Shown here: in pieces, positions 34,000 through 43,191 of the stretch
Layout: every line of letters begins with the position of its first letter
Numbering within the stretch: the stretch's first letter is position 1
Source of the DNA: Lewinellaceae bacterium
GTDB lineage: Bacteria > Bacteroidota > Bacteroidia > Chitinophagales > Saprospiraceae
Direction of reading: 5' to 3'
DNA: 64,000 bases
Assembly: GCA_020636435.1 (NCBI GenBank)
Contig: JACJXX010000002.1
Location: forward strand, 2,790,001 to 2,854,000
Translations under genes and position numbers: made by a program
Notes under the pieces: model-generated
What the model was told of the DNA's origin: nothing
What the model saw: the letters and a program-made list of their open reading frames with translations, nothing else
The model's database searches: none

Positions 34000-34556
34000 T
34001 AGAGGTTTTCTTTAAGGGTGTCTTCTGTTTCCGGCAGTTTGGGTTGTTGGCGCCCACTGAGGACCAGGGCGGAATCGATCAGGCTGGCGATGCCCTGAAG
34101 CATCAATAGAAAAGCCCCCAGGGTAATGCCAAATTTGATCACATAGCGGGCGGGCAGCCCGCCGGGATCGGGGGAGGTCTCTCCTATTTTATAAGAGATC
34201 AAAGCATAGTCGTAGGAGGCGTAGATCACCAGGATACTCCAGGGAAGGAGGAAGAGGATGCCCCCAAAGAGGTTCACAAGAGCCTGGTCGCGGGGCGAGA
34301 AGTCGGCGTAGAACAGGTCGACCCGCACGTGGCGGTCGTGCCGGAAGGCATAGCCGGCGCCCAGCAAAAAAATAAAGGCAAAGATATGCCACTCCAGTTC
34401 CATGATCCAGGCGCTGGTGTCGCTGAACAGGTAGCGGGTTATGACGTCAAAACAGGTTAGGATGACCAGCACGGTAGTGAGCCAGGAAACGCCCCTGCCC
34501 ACCCATTCATTGAGGCGGTGGATGCCGGCGGAGAGGCCTTTAAGCAGTTGAACCAT
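33999..34556 (-). CDS. dctQ: TRAP transporter small permease (DctQ family)
   Basis: 185 residues with four transmembrane segments. Typical features are VSWLTTVLVILTCFDVITRYLF and the amphipathic WHIFAFIFLLGAGYAFRHDRHVRVDLF. It pairs with DctM. It is co-transcribed with dctM, and probably with the downstream TPR gene. The binding protein at 27310 is not in the same operon, though the family set is complete within the window. Confidence 0.92.
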   Translation of the reverse strand: MVQLLKGLSAGIHRLNEWVGRGVSWLTTVLVILTCFDVITRYLFSDTSAWIMELEWHIFAFIFLLGAGYAFRHDRHVRVDLFYADFSPRDQALVNLFGGILFLLPWSILVIYASYDYALISYKIGETSPDPGGLPARYVIKFGITLGAFLLMLQGIASLIDSALVLSGRQQPKLPETEDTLKENL

Positions 34557-34590
34557 AGGGATGGTGTTTATTTCTGCGGGAAAAATAATG

Positions 34591-34628
34591 AAAAAGCCCT
34601 TCCGGGAGCAATTCGGAAGGGCTTTTTT
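34591..34628. terminator. Strong bidirectional terminator
   Basis: AAAAAGCCCTTCCG (34591-34604), a nine-base loop and CGGAAGGGCTTTTTT (34614-34628) form a perfect 14-pair stem with A and T tracts on either side. It separates the glucosaminidase gene from the TRAP operon. An additional stem AAGTGGCC/GGCCACTT (34678-34730) lies between it and the glucosaminidase stop. Confidence 0.9.
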
Positions 34629-34741
34629 GTGTGGATGGAATCAATGCCACATTTTTGATTCCTGTTTTTTGATAAGAAAGTGGCCTGACGGCTTGCCCTG
34701 GGGCGGCAAAAGACAGTCGTCTGGCCACTTCGCTAAACAAC

Positions 34742-35605
34742 TTAAGCAGCGCGGTCGTAGCGCTCCAGGCCCAGAAATTCAATGATCTGGATCAGTTTTT
34801 CAGCATAGCGCTTGTCGGTAGCGTACCCCGCTTTTTTCAGGCCGTGGGCCCATTTTTTGTAGTCCGTCTTGCGCAACTTCAGCAGGTGCTTGTAGCGGGC
34901 GCTGGTAAGCAGGATGGAATGTTCGCGGTAGCTCTCTCCGGGGGAATCGAAGACGCGGAACATATCGAAGATGTCGTCGTCGGTATAATTGCGGCAGGTA
35001 CAGCCCCGGCATTTGCGGCGGCACTTGATGCCAAAGTGGTTGTTGGACTCCACCGACAGGCGGCTGTCGCCGGCGTTGGATTCGAGCAGGCCCTGCGCCA
35101 GGGTGATGCTGGCCGGGATGCCGTACTCCCGCATTTCCTTCAGGGCGGCGGGGGCGTACTGCTCGACGTAGCGCTTGCAGATGCCGACCTTCTGCTTTAC
35201 GATGTCCGGATGCACATTATGGCGGCGGCCGTAATCCGGGCTGAGCACGAAGGTCAGGTTGGAAAAATCATTGGCCTTGCGGCTATCCCATTGCTTTTGG
35301 CCTTTTTTATTTGAGGCGGGAGCGGCAAGGAGGGAAACATTCTGGGGCATGTTTTCCTGATAGCTGGCGGGCAGGGCCGCCGGCTGATAGGACTGCACGC
35401 CTTCCGGGCTGATGATCACCTGCTCCGCTGCCCCGGCGGCTGCGTTGAGATTGAATTGTATGCTGATGTCTTTAAAAAAGAGAACGTAAATGCCCAACCC
35501 GAGCAACAAGCCGTTGAACCAGTTTCGGTTGATGGATTCAGATATTGCCTGAAGGGAGTAGGCTGGCTCGTTTTGCCGGGGGTGCTCAAGGGTATAGTCC
35601 ATCAT
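34742..35605 (-). CDS. Glucosaminidase domain protein (peptidoglycan N-acetylglucosaminidase, FlgJ-like)
   Basis: 287 residues. One transmembrane anchor (WFNGLLLGLGIYVLFF, about 30-50) and a linker precede a C-terminal glucosaminidase domain. The catalytic Glu is in SITLAQGLLESNAGDSRL; next come NNHFGIKCRRKCRGCTC, typical of Bacteroidota enzymes, and YREHSILLTSARYKHLLKL. It hydrolyses the GlcNAc-MurNAc bond of peptidoglycan at the inner-membrane face. A promoter match and a strong terminator frame it as a monocistronic unit. Confidence 0.92.
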   Translation of the reverse strand: MMDYTLEHPRQNEPAYSLQAISESINRNWFNGLLLGLGIYVLFFKDISIQFNLNAAAGAAEQVIISPEGVQSYQPAALPASYQENMPQNVSLLAAPASNKKGQKQWDSRKANDFSNLTFVLSPDYGRRHNVHPDIVKQKVGICKRYVEQYAPAALKEMREYGIPASITLAQGLLESNAGDSRLSVESNNHFGIKCRRKCRGCTCRNYTDDDIFDMFRVFDSPGESYREHSILLTSARYKHLLKLRKTDYKKWAHGLKKAGYATDKRYAEKLIQIIEFLGLERYDRAA

Positions 35606-35651
35606 GCTCCACTTTTTTGTTTTTAGTTTTTGAAAAAAGAATAAGGTGGAG

Positions 35652-35683
35652 CAAAATTAAAACACTTTTGTTTTAAATGCAAA
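35652..35683 (-). promoter_or_regulatory. Promoter of the glucosaminidase gene
   Basis: On the minus strand TTTG (35680-35683), 20 bp, then TAATTTTG (35652-35659) fit the Bacteroidota consensus exactly, about 45 bp upstream of the start codon. Confidence 0.7.
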
Positions 35684-35745
35684 TTAAAATAAACTTTTTG
35701 TTTTGAAAATTTGAGCGCTGACGCGATCTGAAGCATAACGAATCC

Positions 35746-35881
35746 AACCTGCCGGGTTTCCAGGGTTTTCCCACTTAACAGAACCGGGCAGCGTTTATCG
35801 GAGATGCTCTTGGCGAAAACCGTCTTCGACAAACGCTGCCGGGTTCAGCAATACGGAAACTTGAGCGAAACCCGGCAGGTT
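35746..35881. repeat. Nested palindromic element with 15-bp perfect ends
   Basis: AACCTGCCGGGTTTC (35746-35760) is exactly inverted at 35867-35881. Inside, GAACCGGGCAGCGTTT (35781-35796) is inverted at 35831-35846 with one mismatch. The 136-bp element ends four bases before the stop codon of the hydroxyacyl-CoA dehydrogenase gene and may act as its 3-prime end. Confidence 0.8.
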
Positions 35882-35885
35882 AAAA

Positions 35886-36773
35886 TCACTTAAACACGTC
35901 CGCCACGACGAGTTCTTTCGTTCCATGCCCATAGGCATAAAACCCTTCGCCGGATTTCACCCCCAGCTTGCCCGCCGCCACCATATTGACTAATAGCGGG
36001 CAGGGCGCGTATTTGGGATTGCCGAAACCGTGGTAAAGCACGTTGAGGATGGACAGGCAGACATCCAGCCCGATAAAGTCGGCCAGTTGCAGGGGGCCCA
36101 TGGGGTGCGCCATTCCCAGTTTCATCACCGTATCGATCTCCTCCACCCCGGCTACGCTTTCGAAGAGCGAGTAGATGGCCTCATTGATCATAGGCATCAG
36201 AATGCGATTGGAAATAAAGCCCGGGTAGTCGTTAACCTCTATGGGAACCTTGCCCAACTTTTTGGAAAGGCCCATGATCGTGTTGGTGGTTTCATCGGTA
36301 GTACCATAACCGCGGATTACTTCCACCAGCTTCATGATGGGGACCGGGTTCATAAAGTGCATGCCGATGACCTGGCCGGGGCGGCGGGTGGCTGCCGCTA
36401 TTTTGGTGATCGAAATACTGGACGTGTTGGTGGCGAGGATGGCACCCTCGGGTGCATGCTGATCCATCTCCTTGAAAATCTTCAGTTTGAGATCGACATT
36501 TTCGGTGGCAGCCTCTACCACCAGTTCTGCTTCCCGAACACCCTGGGCGGTATCAGTAAAGGTGCTGATGCGTTGAAGCGTGGCCTCCTGATCTTGTTGG
36601 CTGATCTTTTCTTTGGCCACCATGCGGGCAAGGTTTTTTTCGATGGTTGCAATGCCCTTGTCGAGCGCTTCCCGGGAGACATCGCCGAGGGCGACGTGGT
36701 AGCCGTTCATGGCAAAAACGTGGGCGATGCCGTTGCCCATGGTTCCGGCGCCGATTACGGTTATATTTTTCAT
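35886..36773 (-). CDS. 3-hydroxyacyl-CoA (3-hydroxybutyryl-CoA) dehydrogenase
   Basis: 295 residues, the length of the single-domain Hbd/PaaH type. The NAD-binding motif is ITVIGAGTMGNGIAHVFAMNGY (GAGTMG at 8-13). The family signature is GVREAELVVEAATENVDLKLKIF, the active-site His is in GMHFMNPVPIMKLVEVIRG, and the C-terminal helices include NRILMPMINEAIYSLFE and MGPLQLADFIGLDVCL. It oxidises 3-hydroxyacyl-CoA with NAD+ in beta-oxidation or butyrate-type metabolism. Monocistronic by layout. Confidence 0.94.
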   Translation of the reverse strand: MKNITVIGAGTMGNGIAHVFAMNGYHVALGDVSREALDKGIATIEKNLARMVAKEKISQQDQEATLQRISTFTDTAQGVREAELVVEAATENVDLKLKIFKEMDQHAPEGAILATNTSSISITKIAAATRRPGQVIGMHFMNPVPIMKLVEVIRGYGTTDETTNTIMGLSKKLGKVPIEVNDYPGFISNRILMPMINEAIYSLFESVAGVEEIDTVMKLGMAHPMGPLQLADFIGLDVCLSILNVLYHGFGNPKYAPCPLLVNMVAAGKLGVKSGEGFYAYGHGTKELVVADVFK

Positions 36774-36859
36774 ATCTGGCTTTGTTTGATTAGGCTGCGA
36801 AGATAAGCAGGATGGCCGGAAATTTAGAATAGGAAGGGCTGACTTTGGTCAGTATCAAG

Positions 36860-36956
36860 GAATGAGTGACTGAAGGAACGAAGGAATGAGTGAAGCACTG
36901 CCCATTCACTCCTTCACTCCTTCACTCCTTCACTCACTCCTTCACTCCTTCACTTC
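36860..36956. repeat. Octanucleotide tandem repeat (TTCACTCC)n with inverted leader
   Basis: From 36904 on, TTCACTCC is repeated about six times with one slip. The preceding AATGAGTGA/GAAGGAA blocks (36860-36893) are its inversion. The repeat runs into the stop codon of the tolC-like gene, so length changes could alter its 3-prime end. Confidence 0.8.
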
Positions 36957-38431
36957 CCCACCTCCGGCCGTTCCAGCAGTGGCTTGTCGTTCTCAAAATC
37001 GTAGAGAGCCAGGCGGCGCAGGTCGTAGTAAGCCAGCCAGAAGGTGCGCAGAGCGGAGATGTAGGACCGCCGGGCGTTGGCCTCCTCGCTGATGGCGATA
37101 TTGAGGTCGGTCACCAGGATTTTGCCGATGCGGTAGCGTTTGCGGGTGATGTCCAGCCGTTTCTGAGCGACATCGTAGGCGCGCAGGGCCAGCCGCACCT
37201 GGTTGCGCTGCAGGCCGAATTGCTGCACCTTAATGAGGACTTCCCGTTCGAAGTTGATCCGTTCCTGGGCGACGGTGAGTTGCGCCAGTTCCTGGTTGGA
37301 GCGGGCGATCTCCATTTGAGCGCGGGCCTTGCCCCAATCGGCAATGGGCACGTTCAGGCCCAGCCGCACCTGCTCCTGGTCGAGGGGCTGCACGTAGGCG
37401 TCACCGACCTGCGGGCCGGTCTGGGAAAGCCCGAAGTAGCCATTGAGGTTGACCTCCAGGCCGGAATTGCCGCGCGCCTCCGCTACATCGCGTTCCGCTT
37501 CCATGAGCTGGCGACGGAAGGCGACGGTTTCGCTGCGGTGGGCGCGGGCGTATTCCAGTGCCTTTTCGGCGTCGATATCGAAACCGGGCAATTCATCCGG
37601 AGGTTGGAGCTGAAAGTATACGGCGCGCTGTATACCCAGGAAGTTGCGCAGGCGCTCGGCGCTGGTCTGCAGGTTGAGCTGGTTTTCCGCTACGCTGGCG
37701 TCGGCGTTCATGGCGTTGAGTTCGATCTGCAACAGCTCTGTTTCGGCAATGCGGCCTACTTCATAGCGGCCTCGGGAGATAGCCAGCAAAGTATCGGCGT
37801 CGATCTTGTCCCGGTTGGCGGCTTCCAGGTTGAGCTGAGCGACCAGCACCTCGAAGAACAGCTGGGCGGACTGGTAGGCGGCGTTCTCCATATCTTCGGA
37901 ATAACCGCGCTGGGCTTCTTCGTAGGCGAGCGGTTCGATCCGCTTATCCCACTTCAGAGCGTTGAACGCGAAGAGCGGTTGCTGGAAACCGATGGCGAAG
38001 GGAGTGCTCAGATAGGATACCGAACCCGGGTTGGAACCCGTGGCAAAGAGGTCGATGCGCTGCAGGCTGCTCGATGCGAAAATGGAGCCGCCAGTCAGCG
38101 CAATGTCCTGCTCCAGGCTGATGTTGAGCGAATTGCGCATGAGGGAGCGGTTGATGAACACATCTGTTCCATCCGGCTGGGTGATCGCTTCGATGGAGCG
38201 GTTGAGGTTGGGCAGGGTAGAACCGAAGTTGATCCGTGGTTTGTAGTTGGCCAGGAATGCCTGGTAGCGCCAGTAGTTATTGCTCAGGGCGGTATTGGCG
38301 ATCTGGACATCGGGGGCATCGCTCTGAGCCAGGGCCACTGCGTCTTTGAGGCTGAGGCGCAGGGTATCGGCCTGGGCCTGGGAATAGCTGAAGGTTAAGG
38401 CAGAGAAAATAAGGCAAAGGAATGTTCTCAT
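36950..38431 (-). CDS. TolC family outer membrane efflux protein
   Basis: 493 residues, typical for TolC. Signal peptide (FLCLIFSALTFSYSQAQA), then two outer-membrane-efflux repeats rich in heptad coiled coil: AYQSAQLFFEVLVAQLNLEAANRD and FEREVLIKVQQFGLQRNQVRLAL, with a NVPIADWGKARAQMEIARS strand-helix motif. It forms the trimeric outer-membrane exit duct. It is the last gene of an operon with the MacB-like permease (24 bp upstream) and the MacA-like adaptor. Confidence 0.92.
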   Translation of the reverse strand: MRTFLCLIFSALTFSYSQAQADTLRLSLKDAVALAQSDAPDVQIANTALSNNYWRYQAFLANYKPRINFGSTLPNLNRSIEAITQPDGTDVFINRSLMRNSLNISLEQDIALTGGSIFASSSLQRIDLFATGSNPGSVSYLSTPFAIGFQQPLFAFNALKWDKRIEPLAYEEAQRGYSEDMENAAYQSAQLFFEVLVAQLNLEAANRDKIDADTLLAISRGRYEVGRIAETELLQIELNAMNADASVAENQLNLQTSAERLRNFLGIQRAVYFQLQPPDELPGFDIDAEKALEYARAHRSETVAFRRQLMEAERDVAEARGNSGLEVNLNGYFGLSQTGPQVGDAYVQPLDQEQVRLGLNVPIADWGKARAQMEIARSNQELAQLTVAQERINFEREVLIKVQQFGLQRNQVRLALRAYDVAQKRLDITRKRYRIGKILVTDLNIAISEEANARRSYISALRTFWLAYYDLRRLALYDFENDKPLLERPEVGK

Positions 38432-38455
38432 GATCTTGTTTTGGTTGTGCAGTGG

Positions 38456-39796
38456 CTAATCGGAGCGCAGGGCCTTTATGGGATCCTGCTGAGCGGCTTT
38501 CCGGGCGGGGAAGATGCCAAAGGCTAATCCAATAGCAGCCGCTACGCCAAAAGAAAGAACAATCGACCAGGCCGATACGATGGTGGGGATTTCGGCGTAG
38601 GAGGCAATGGTACTGGCTGCGGCAACCCCCAGCACGATGCCGATCAGCCCTCCGATCAGGCTGATAAAAACCGCTTCGAAGAGGAACTGCAGGACGATGT
38701 CCTGCCGGTTGGCGCCCAGGGAGCGGCGCACGCCGATCTCTTTGATGCGCTCCAGCACGGAGGCCAGCATGATGTTCATAATGCCGATGCCTCCCACCAG
38801 CAGGGAGATGCCGGCGATGGCCGCCAGCACCAGGTTAAAGGTGTCCTGGGTCTTTTGCTCTTGTTCCAGCAGAAGTTCCGGCACTTCCACCTCGAAGTCG
38901 AGCAGGCCGAAATGACGGCGCTTCAGGAGGCGGGCGATCAGGTTGGCGCTTGCCCGAAGCTTTTTGGAATCATTGACCTGCACCACTACCCTATCCATCT
39001 GGTGGTAGTTTTCCGGCGGCTTGTCCTCCTCCGAATCATTGCTTCCTATATCTTCCTGGCTGATCAGTCCCCGGTTTTTGAAGCGCAGCAGGGCGGTTGT
39101 TACAGGGATGTATATATCGGCATTGGAGTTGCGTATGCCCAAATGGCTCAGGCTTTCCGTACTAACGCTGCGCTGCTCCAGCACGCCGATGACCCGCAGC
39201 CAGGTGTTGCCGCATTTGACCTGCTTGCCCACGGGGTTCTCCTGGCTGAAAAAACGAGCCTGTATCTCTTTGCCGATGATGCAAACGGCGGCGCCTTGTT
39301 CGAGGTGTGTATCGTGAAACCAGGTCCCGGCGGAACGGCCCAGCGCGTTGAGTTGAAAATAGGCGTTGGTCACCCCCACACACCGCAATTGCTCCAGGCG
39401 GTTGCCCCGCACTACGCTTAGGGGGATCACTACCTCCGGGCTAATGCTTTCAATGGCCGGCAACACTGTTTGGATGGCAGAAACGTCTTCCAGGCTCAGC
39501 CCGGGAGAATAGGGCCTTTTGCCCTGCCTCTGTTGGCCCTGTTCCTGGCTCTGCGCTGCCTGGCTGCTTTGTTCCCCTTCCGCATCGTTTAGTACGACAC
39601 TTTTGACGACGATGTTGTTGGTGCCGATGAGCTTCATCTGTTCCAGGATGGATTGCTTGGCCCCGTTGCCGATGGCCAGCATGGCGATCACGGCGCCTAC
39701 GCCGAAAATGATGCCCAGGGCGGTGAGGAAAGAACGGAGCTTGTTGGCGTTCACCCCTTCCAGGGCGAGGATGAAATTGAAAAACAAACGTTGCAT
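38456..39796 (-). CDS. MacB-type ABC transporter permease (no ATPase domain)
   Basis: 446 residues. An N-terminal membrane segment (LEGVNANKLRSFLTALGIIFGVGAVIAMLAIGNG), a MacB periplasmic core domain, and three C-terminal FtsX-type helices with ISLLVGGIGIMNIMLASVLERIKEIGVRRSLGA. It lacks the N-terminal nucleotide-binding domain of E. coli MacB, so it must use a separately encoded ATPase. None is in this operon. It probably drives export of a lipoprotein, peptide or antibiotic together with the adaptor and TolC-like neighbours. Confidence 0.93.
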   Translation of the reverse strand: MQRLFFNFILALEGVNANKLRSFLTALGIIFGVGAVIAMLAIGNGAKQSILEQMKLIGTNNIVVKSVVLNDAEGEQSSQAAQSQEQGQQRQGKRPYSPGLSLEDVSAIQTVLPAIESISPEVVIPLSVVRGNRLEQLRCVGVTNAYFQLNALGRSAGTWFHDTHLEQGAAVCIIGKEIQARFFSQENPVGKQVKCGNTWLRVIGVLEQRSVSTESLSHLGIRNSNADIYIPVTTALLRFKNRGLISQEDIGSNDSEEDKPPENYHQMDRVVVQVNDSKKLRASANLIARLLKRRHFGLLDFEVEVPELLLEQEQKTQDTFNLVLAAIAGISLLVGGIGIMNIMLASVLERIKEIGVRRSLGANRQDIVLQFLFEAVFISLIGGLIGIVLGVAAASTIASYAEIPTIVSAWSIVLSFGVAAAIGLAFGIFPARKAAQQDPIKALRSD

Positions 39797-39810
39797 GGCG
39801 GCGGGTTTCC

Positions 39811-41202
39811 TCAGTCAAAAATGATCATTTCACCCCGGCTTTTTTCGCGGGAGCCGGCCGGTTTCATCCCCTCCACCTCTTTGCGCTTTTCCATGGCTTC
39901 CGCCTGGCGCTTTTTCTTTTCTTCTTCCTCCTGCTGCCGGATTTTTTCTTTTACTGTGCCTTCAATGAAAACAAAAGGAGCAGAAAGGCTTTCCTTCGGC
40001 GGCGACAGGTAAATCAGCTCGCCCTTTTCCAGGCCATGCAGGACGATGATCTCGTTGGCGTTGGCCTGGCCGGTGATGACCTCCTGGCGCACCACCTGGC
40101 CTCCCTCCTCTTTATAAACATAAGAAAGGCTATCGCTCTGCACAGCCTCGATGGGAACAAACACCATATTATCATAAATACCGGTGATGATCTCATTGCT
40201 GGTGGTCATGGCAGGGCGCAGGATGGAGTCCACCTCGCTGAGCTGGACGACGACTTCAAAAACTTTGGCGTCGTACCCGCTGAGCTGTTCCCCGATATTG
40301 GCCACTTTGGTGACCCTCCCGGCGTAGGAGCGGCCGGGGAAAGCGTCCACTTTTATCTTGACATCCTGCCCTTCCTGTATCTTGCTGATGTCCACTTCAT
40401 TGACGTAGGCCTGGGAGATCATGTCGGTCAGGTCGGGCAGTTCAGCCACGATGGGATCCCAGGCGCTGACGCGGGAGCCGGGCTCTTTTTTGCCGCGCCA
40501 ACTGCGGGCATAGATGACCATTCCGGATTCGGGCGCGTTGATGTTGAACTCGGCGGAAAGGGCTTCGTATTCCTGCAGCTTGGTGACGTTCTGCCGCAGC
40601 AGCGCTTCGATTTCCTGGATTTTGGCGATGGATTGCTGCTCTTTGAGCTCGTACTTTTTGAGCAGCTGCTTAAAGTCGCGTTCCGTCCGCTCCAGGTCGA
40701 GCTCTGCCTGCCGGATCACCGATTGGGGCTCGTATTTGCTCTGTTCTACCTGGAGCAGTTTTTCCTTTCTGGAAAACTCCAGGTTGGCCAGTTCATCCCG
40801 CAGGCCCCGCATTTCGATGGCCGTGTCGATGCGGGCCTGCTCCAATTGGGTCTGTATTTTTTCGATCTCCGTTTGCACGTTGGCCATTTTTCCGGCCAGC
40901 TCCGTGCGGTCAAGAGAGGCCACATATTCCCCTTTCTTGACGACCGTGCCTTCGTCCACCAGGTCGGAGAGCGTGGTTTCGTAGATGCCTGCCGCCCGCA
41001 TGCCCTGGGGGGCGCGAATCTTGATGCTGCGCTTGGCCGCCAGCTCTCCGGTGGCGGTGGCCGTTATTTCAAAGCGGCCTTGTTTGACTTCCGTTTTCAG
41101 GGTTTCTTCCTGGGCCTTTTCGGAAGGGCTGAAATACCAATAGGCCATCAGGCTAAGGGCCAGAAGGGCGAGGATCGGCAGGATAGTCCTGTAGCTCATC
41201 AT
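39811..41202 (-). CDS. MacA-like membrane fusion (adaptor) protein, HlyD family
   Basis: 463 residues. One N-terminal anchor helix (ILPILALLALSLMAYWYF), then the biotinyl-lipoyl-like half ATATGELAAKRSIKIRAPQG, a long coiled coil (MANVQTEIEKIQTQLEQARIDTAIEMRGLRDELANLEFS), and the returning lipoyl half (INAPESGMVIYAR) with beta-barrel domains. It bridges the ABC permease and the TolC-like duct. First gene of the operon. A basic charged tail (QQEEEEKKKRQAEAMEKRKE) is unusual. Confidence 0.92.
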   Translation of the reverse strand: MMSYRTILPILALLALSLMAYWYFSPSEKAQEETLKTEVKQGRFEITATATGELAAKRSIKIRAPQGMRAAGIYETTLSDLVDEGTVVKKGEYVASLDRTELAGKMANVQTEIEKIQTQLEQARIDTAIEMRGLRDELANLEFSRKEKLLQVEQSKYEPQSVIRQAELDLERTERDFKQLLKKYELKEQQSIAKIQEIEALLRQNVTKLQEYEALSAEFNINAPESGMVIYARSWRGKKEPGSRVSAWDPIVAELPDLTDMISQAYVNEVDISKIQEGQDVKIKVDAFPGRSYAGRVTKVANIGEQLSGYDAKVFEVVVQLSEVDSILRPAMTTSNEIITGIYDNMVFVPIEAVQSDSLSYVYKEEGGQVVRQEVITGQANANEIIVLHGLEKGELIYLSPPKESLSAPFVFIEGTVKEKIRQQEEEEKKKRQAEAMEKRKEVEGMKPAGSREKSRGEMIIFD

Positions 41203-41691
41203 GCTGTTTCTTTTGGATCGACGGAAATTACCAAAACCCCTGCGGCTTTGCCCGCCATTTCCGGAAGATTAACATTTCCATAATTTTGGCAATGCAGGCG
41301 ATAAAACCCACCCCGCTGGCAATCAGCCGGTTAACGCAGATACCAACAACCATTGAATTGTTATCCACATTTGGGAAAGAATAAGTTTGGAACCGATGTT
41401 GGTACAGGCAATTTCCATAACTAACCGAATAACAGGCCGGGTATGGTATTTACACGTATGGCCTTTAAAAAAATGGCAAAACTTTTCAACAACGGTTTTA
41501 TGTTTAGAGATTTTTTGCCAACTTTGTATTCCTCCGCTATAATAATGGACAAGGAACACAACTACGCGTAATAGCGGCTTTTGGGCAAGAAATACAATCC
41601 GCCGAACGCAGCCTTATGAACCTAGCTTGCTGATACTCTAGGCTTTTAAAGTCCAACACACTATTTGTTAACTACAGCATCATAACTGGCG
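41203..41691. other. Intergenic region before dnaA with one consensus DnaA box
   Basis: 489 bp between divergent genes, AT-rich toward dnaA. TTATCCACA at 41361-41369 is a perfect DnaA box. It is enclosed by an 8-bp inverted repeat, TACCAACA (41341-41348) and TGTTGGTA (41397-41404). I found no other close match to a DnaA box, so an origin of replication here is only possible. Confidence 0.4.
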
Positions 41692-43125
41692 ATGACAAGA
41701 GATCATGCTTCAGTCTGGGATAACTGTCTTCAGGCAATTCGAAAGAACGTAAACCAACAAAGTTTTAAGACCTGGTTTGAACCCATCAAGCCGGTCCGCC
41801 TTGACAACAATGCACTCACCATTCAAGTCCCCAACAAGTTCTTTTACGAATGGCTGGAGGAGCACTACGTCACGCTCCTGAAGACGACCATACGCCGGGA
41901 ACTGGGAGACCGGGGACGGCTGGAGTATCAAATTCTGATGAGCCAGAGCAACGGCAGCAGCGGCGGCTATACGCCAAAAACCAACGGCAACCACAAAGCC
42001 GGCCGCGAGGGCATCGCCCCTGGCATGATCGACACGCAGGCGATCAAGAACCCCTTTGTCATCCCGGGCATCAAAAAGATCAAGATCGACCCGCAGATCA
42101 ACCCCAATTACCTCTTCGAGAACTACATCGAGGGAGACTGCAACCGCCTGGCCCGCTCGGCCGGCATGGCCATCGCCAAAAAGCCGGGAGGAACCTCCTT
42201 CAACCCGCTGGTCATTTTCGGCGACGTAGGCCTGGGCAAGACCCACCTGGCGCACGCCATCGGCAACGACGTGCTGCAACGCTTTCCCGGCAAGACGGTG
42301 CTGTACGTCTCTTCTGAAAAGTTTACCAACCAGATCATACAGTCTATTAAGAATAATGCCGTCAACGACTTCGTCAACTTTTACCAGCTCATCGACGTGC
42401 TGATCGTCGACGACATCCAATTCCTCGCCAACAAGCAAAAAACCCAGGAGATTTTCTTCCACATCTTCAACCAACTGCACCAGAACGGCAAACAGATCAT
42501 CCTCACCTCCGACCGCCCTCCCAAAGACCTCGACGGCATGGAGGAGCGCCTCATCTCCCGCTTCAAATGGGGCCTCTCGGCCGACCTGCAGGCGCCCGAC
42601 CTGGAAACGCGCATCGCCATCCTGGAGGCCAAAATGAACCAGGAAGGCATCGAGATTCCGCAAAACGTCACCGAGTTCATCTGCTACAACATCCAGAACA
42701 ACATCCGCGAGCTGGAGGGCGTACTGGTTTCCCTCGTCGCCCAGTCTTCTCTCAACCAACAGGAGGTAGACATCGAGCTGGCCAAGCGGGTGATCCGCAA
42801 CTTCGTCAAACAGATCAACAAGGAGATCACCGTCGATTTCATCCAGAAGCTGGTGGCCGACCACTTCGACCTGGGGGTGGAAAAACTGCAGGGCAAGACG
42901 CGCAAGCGGCAGGTGGTCATCGCCCGCCAGCTGTCCATGTACCTGGCCAAAAACCTGACCGACAAGTCGCTCAAGGCGATCGGCGAGAACTTCGGAGGGC
43001 GCGACCACAGTACCGTCATCTACTCCTGCAAAACCGTGCAGGATTTGATGGAGACGGATGTAATTTTTAAGGATACGGTGTCGGAGCTGGAGAAGAAGAT
43101 CAAGATGAGCTTGCACGATCAGTAA
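41692..43125 (+). CDS. dnaA: Chromosomal replication initiator protein DnaA
   Basis: 477 residues, the usual length. Domain I opens VWDNCLQAIRKNVNQQSFKTWFEPI. A flexible linker precedes the AAA+ domain, with Walker A FGDVGLGKTHLAHAIGN, Walker B VLIVDDIQFLANKQ and sensor ILTSDRPPKDLDGMEERLISRFKWGL. Domain IV ends in the DnaA signature GGRDHSTVIYSCKTV, which binds DnaA boxes. It opens the origin and is a regulator of transcription. It is preceded by a perfect DnaA box. Confidence 0.98.
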   Translation: MTRDHASVWDNCLQAIRKNVNQQSFKTWFEPIKPVRLDNNALTIQVPNKFFYEWLEEHYVTLLKTTIRRELGDRGRLEYQILMSQSNGSSGGYTPKTNGNHKAGREGIAPGMIDTQAIKNPFVIPGIKKIKIDPQINPNYLFENYIEGDCNRLARSAGMAIAKKPGGTSFNPLVIFGDVGLGKTHLAHAIGNDVLQRFPGKTVLYVSSEKFTNQIIQSIKNNAVNDFVNFYQLIDVLIVDDIQFLANKQKTQEIFFHIFNQLHQNGKQIILTSDRPPKDLDGMEERLISRFKWGLSADLQAPDLETRIAILEAKMNQEGIEIPQNVTEFICYNIQNNIRELEGVLVSLVAQSSLNQQEVDIELAKRVIRNFVKQINKEITVDFIQKLVADHFDLGVEKLQGKTRKRQVVIARQLSMYLAKNLTDKSLKAIGENFGGRDHSTVIYSCKTVQDLMETDVIFKDTVSELEKKIKMSLHDQ

Positions 43126-43191
43126 GTCATTTTGAATAATTTGAACAAGCTTTAATTTCCCCGGAATAGAGCTGGATCACTGATAAAGAAA

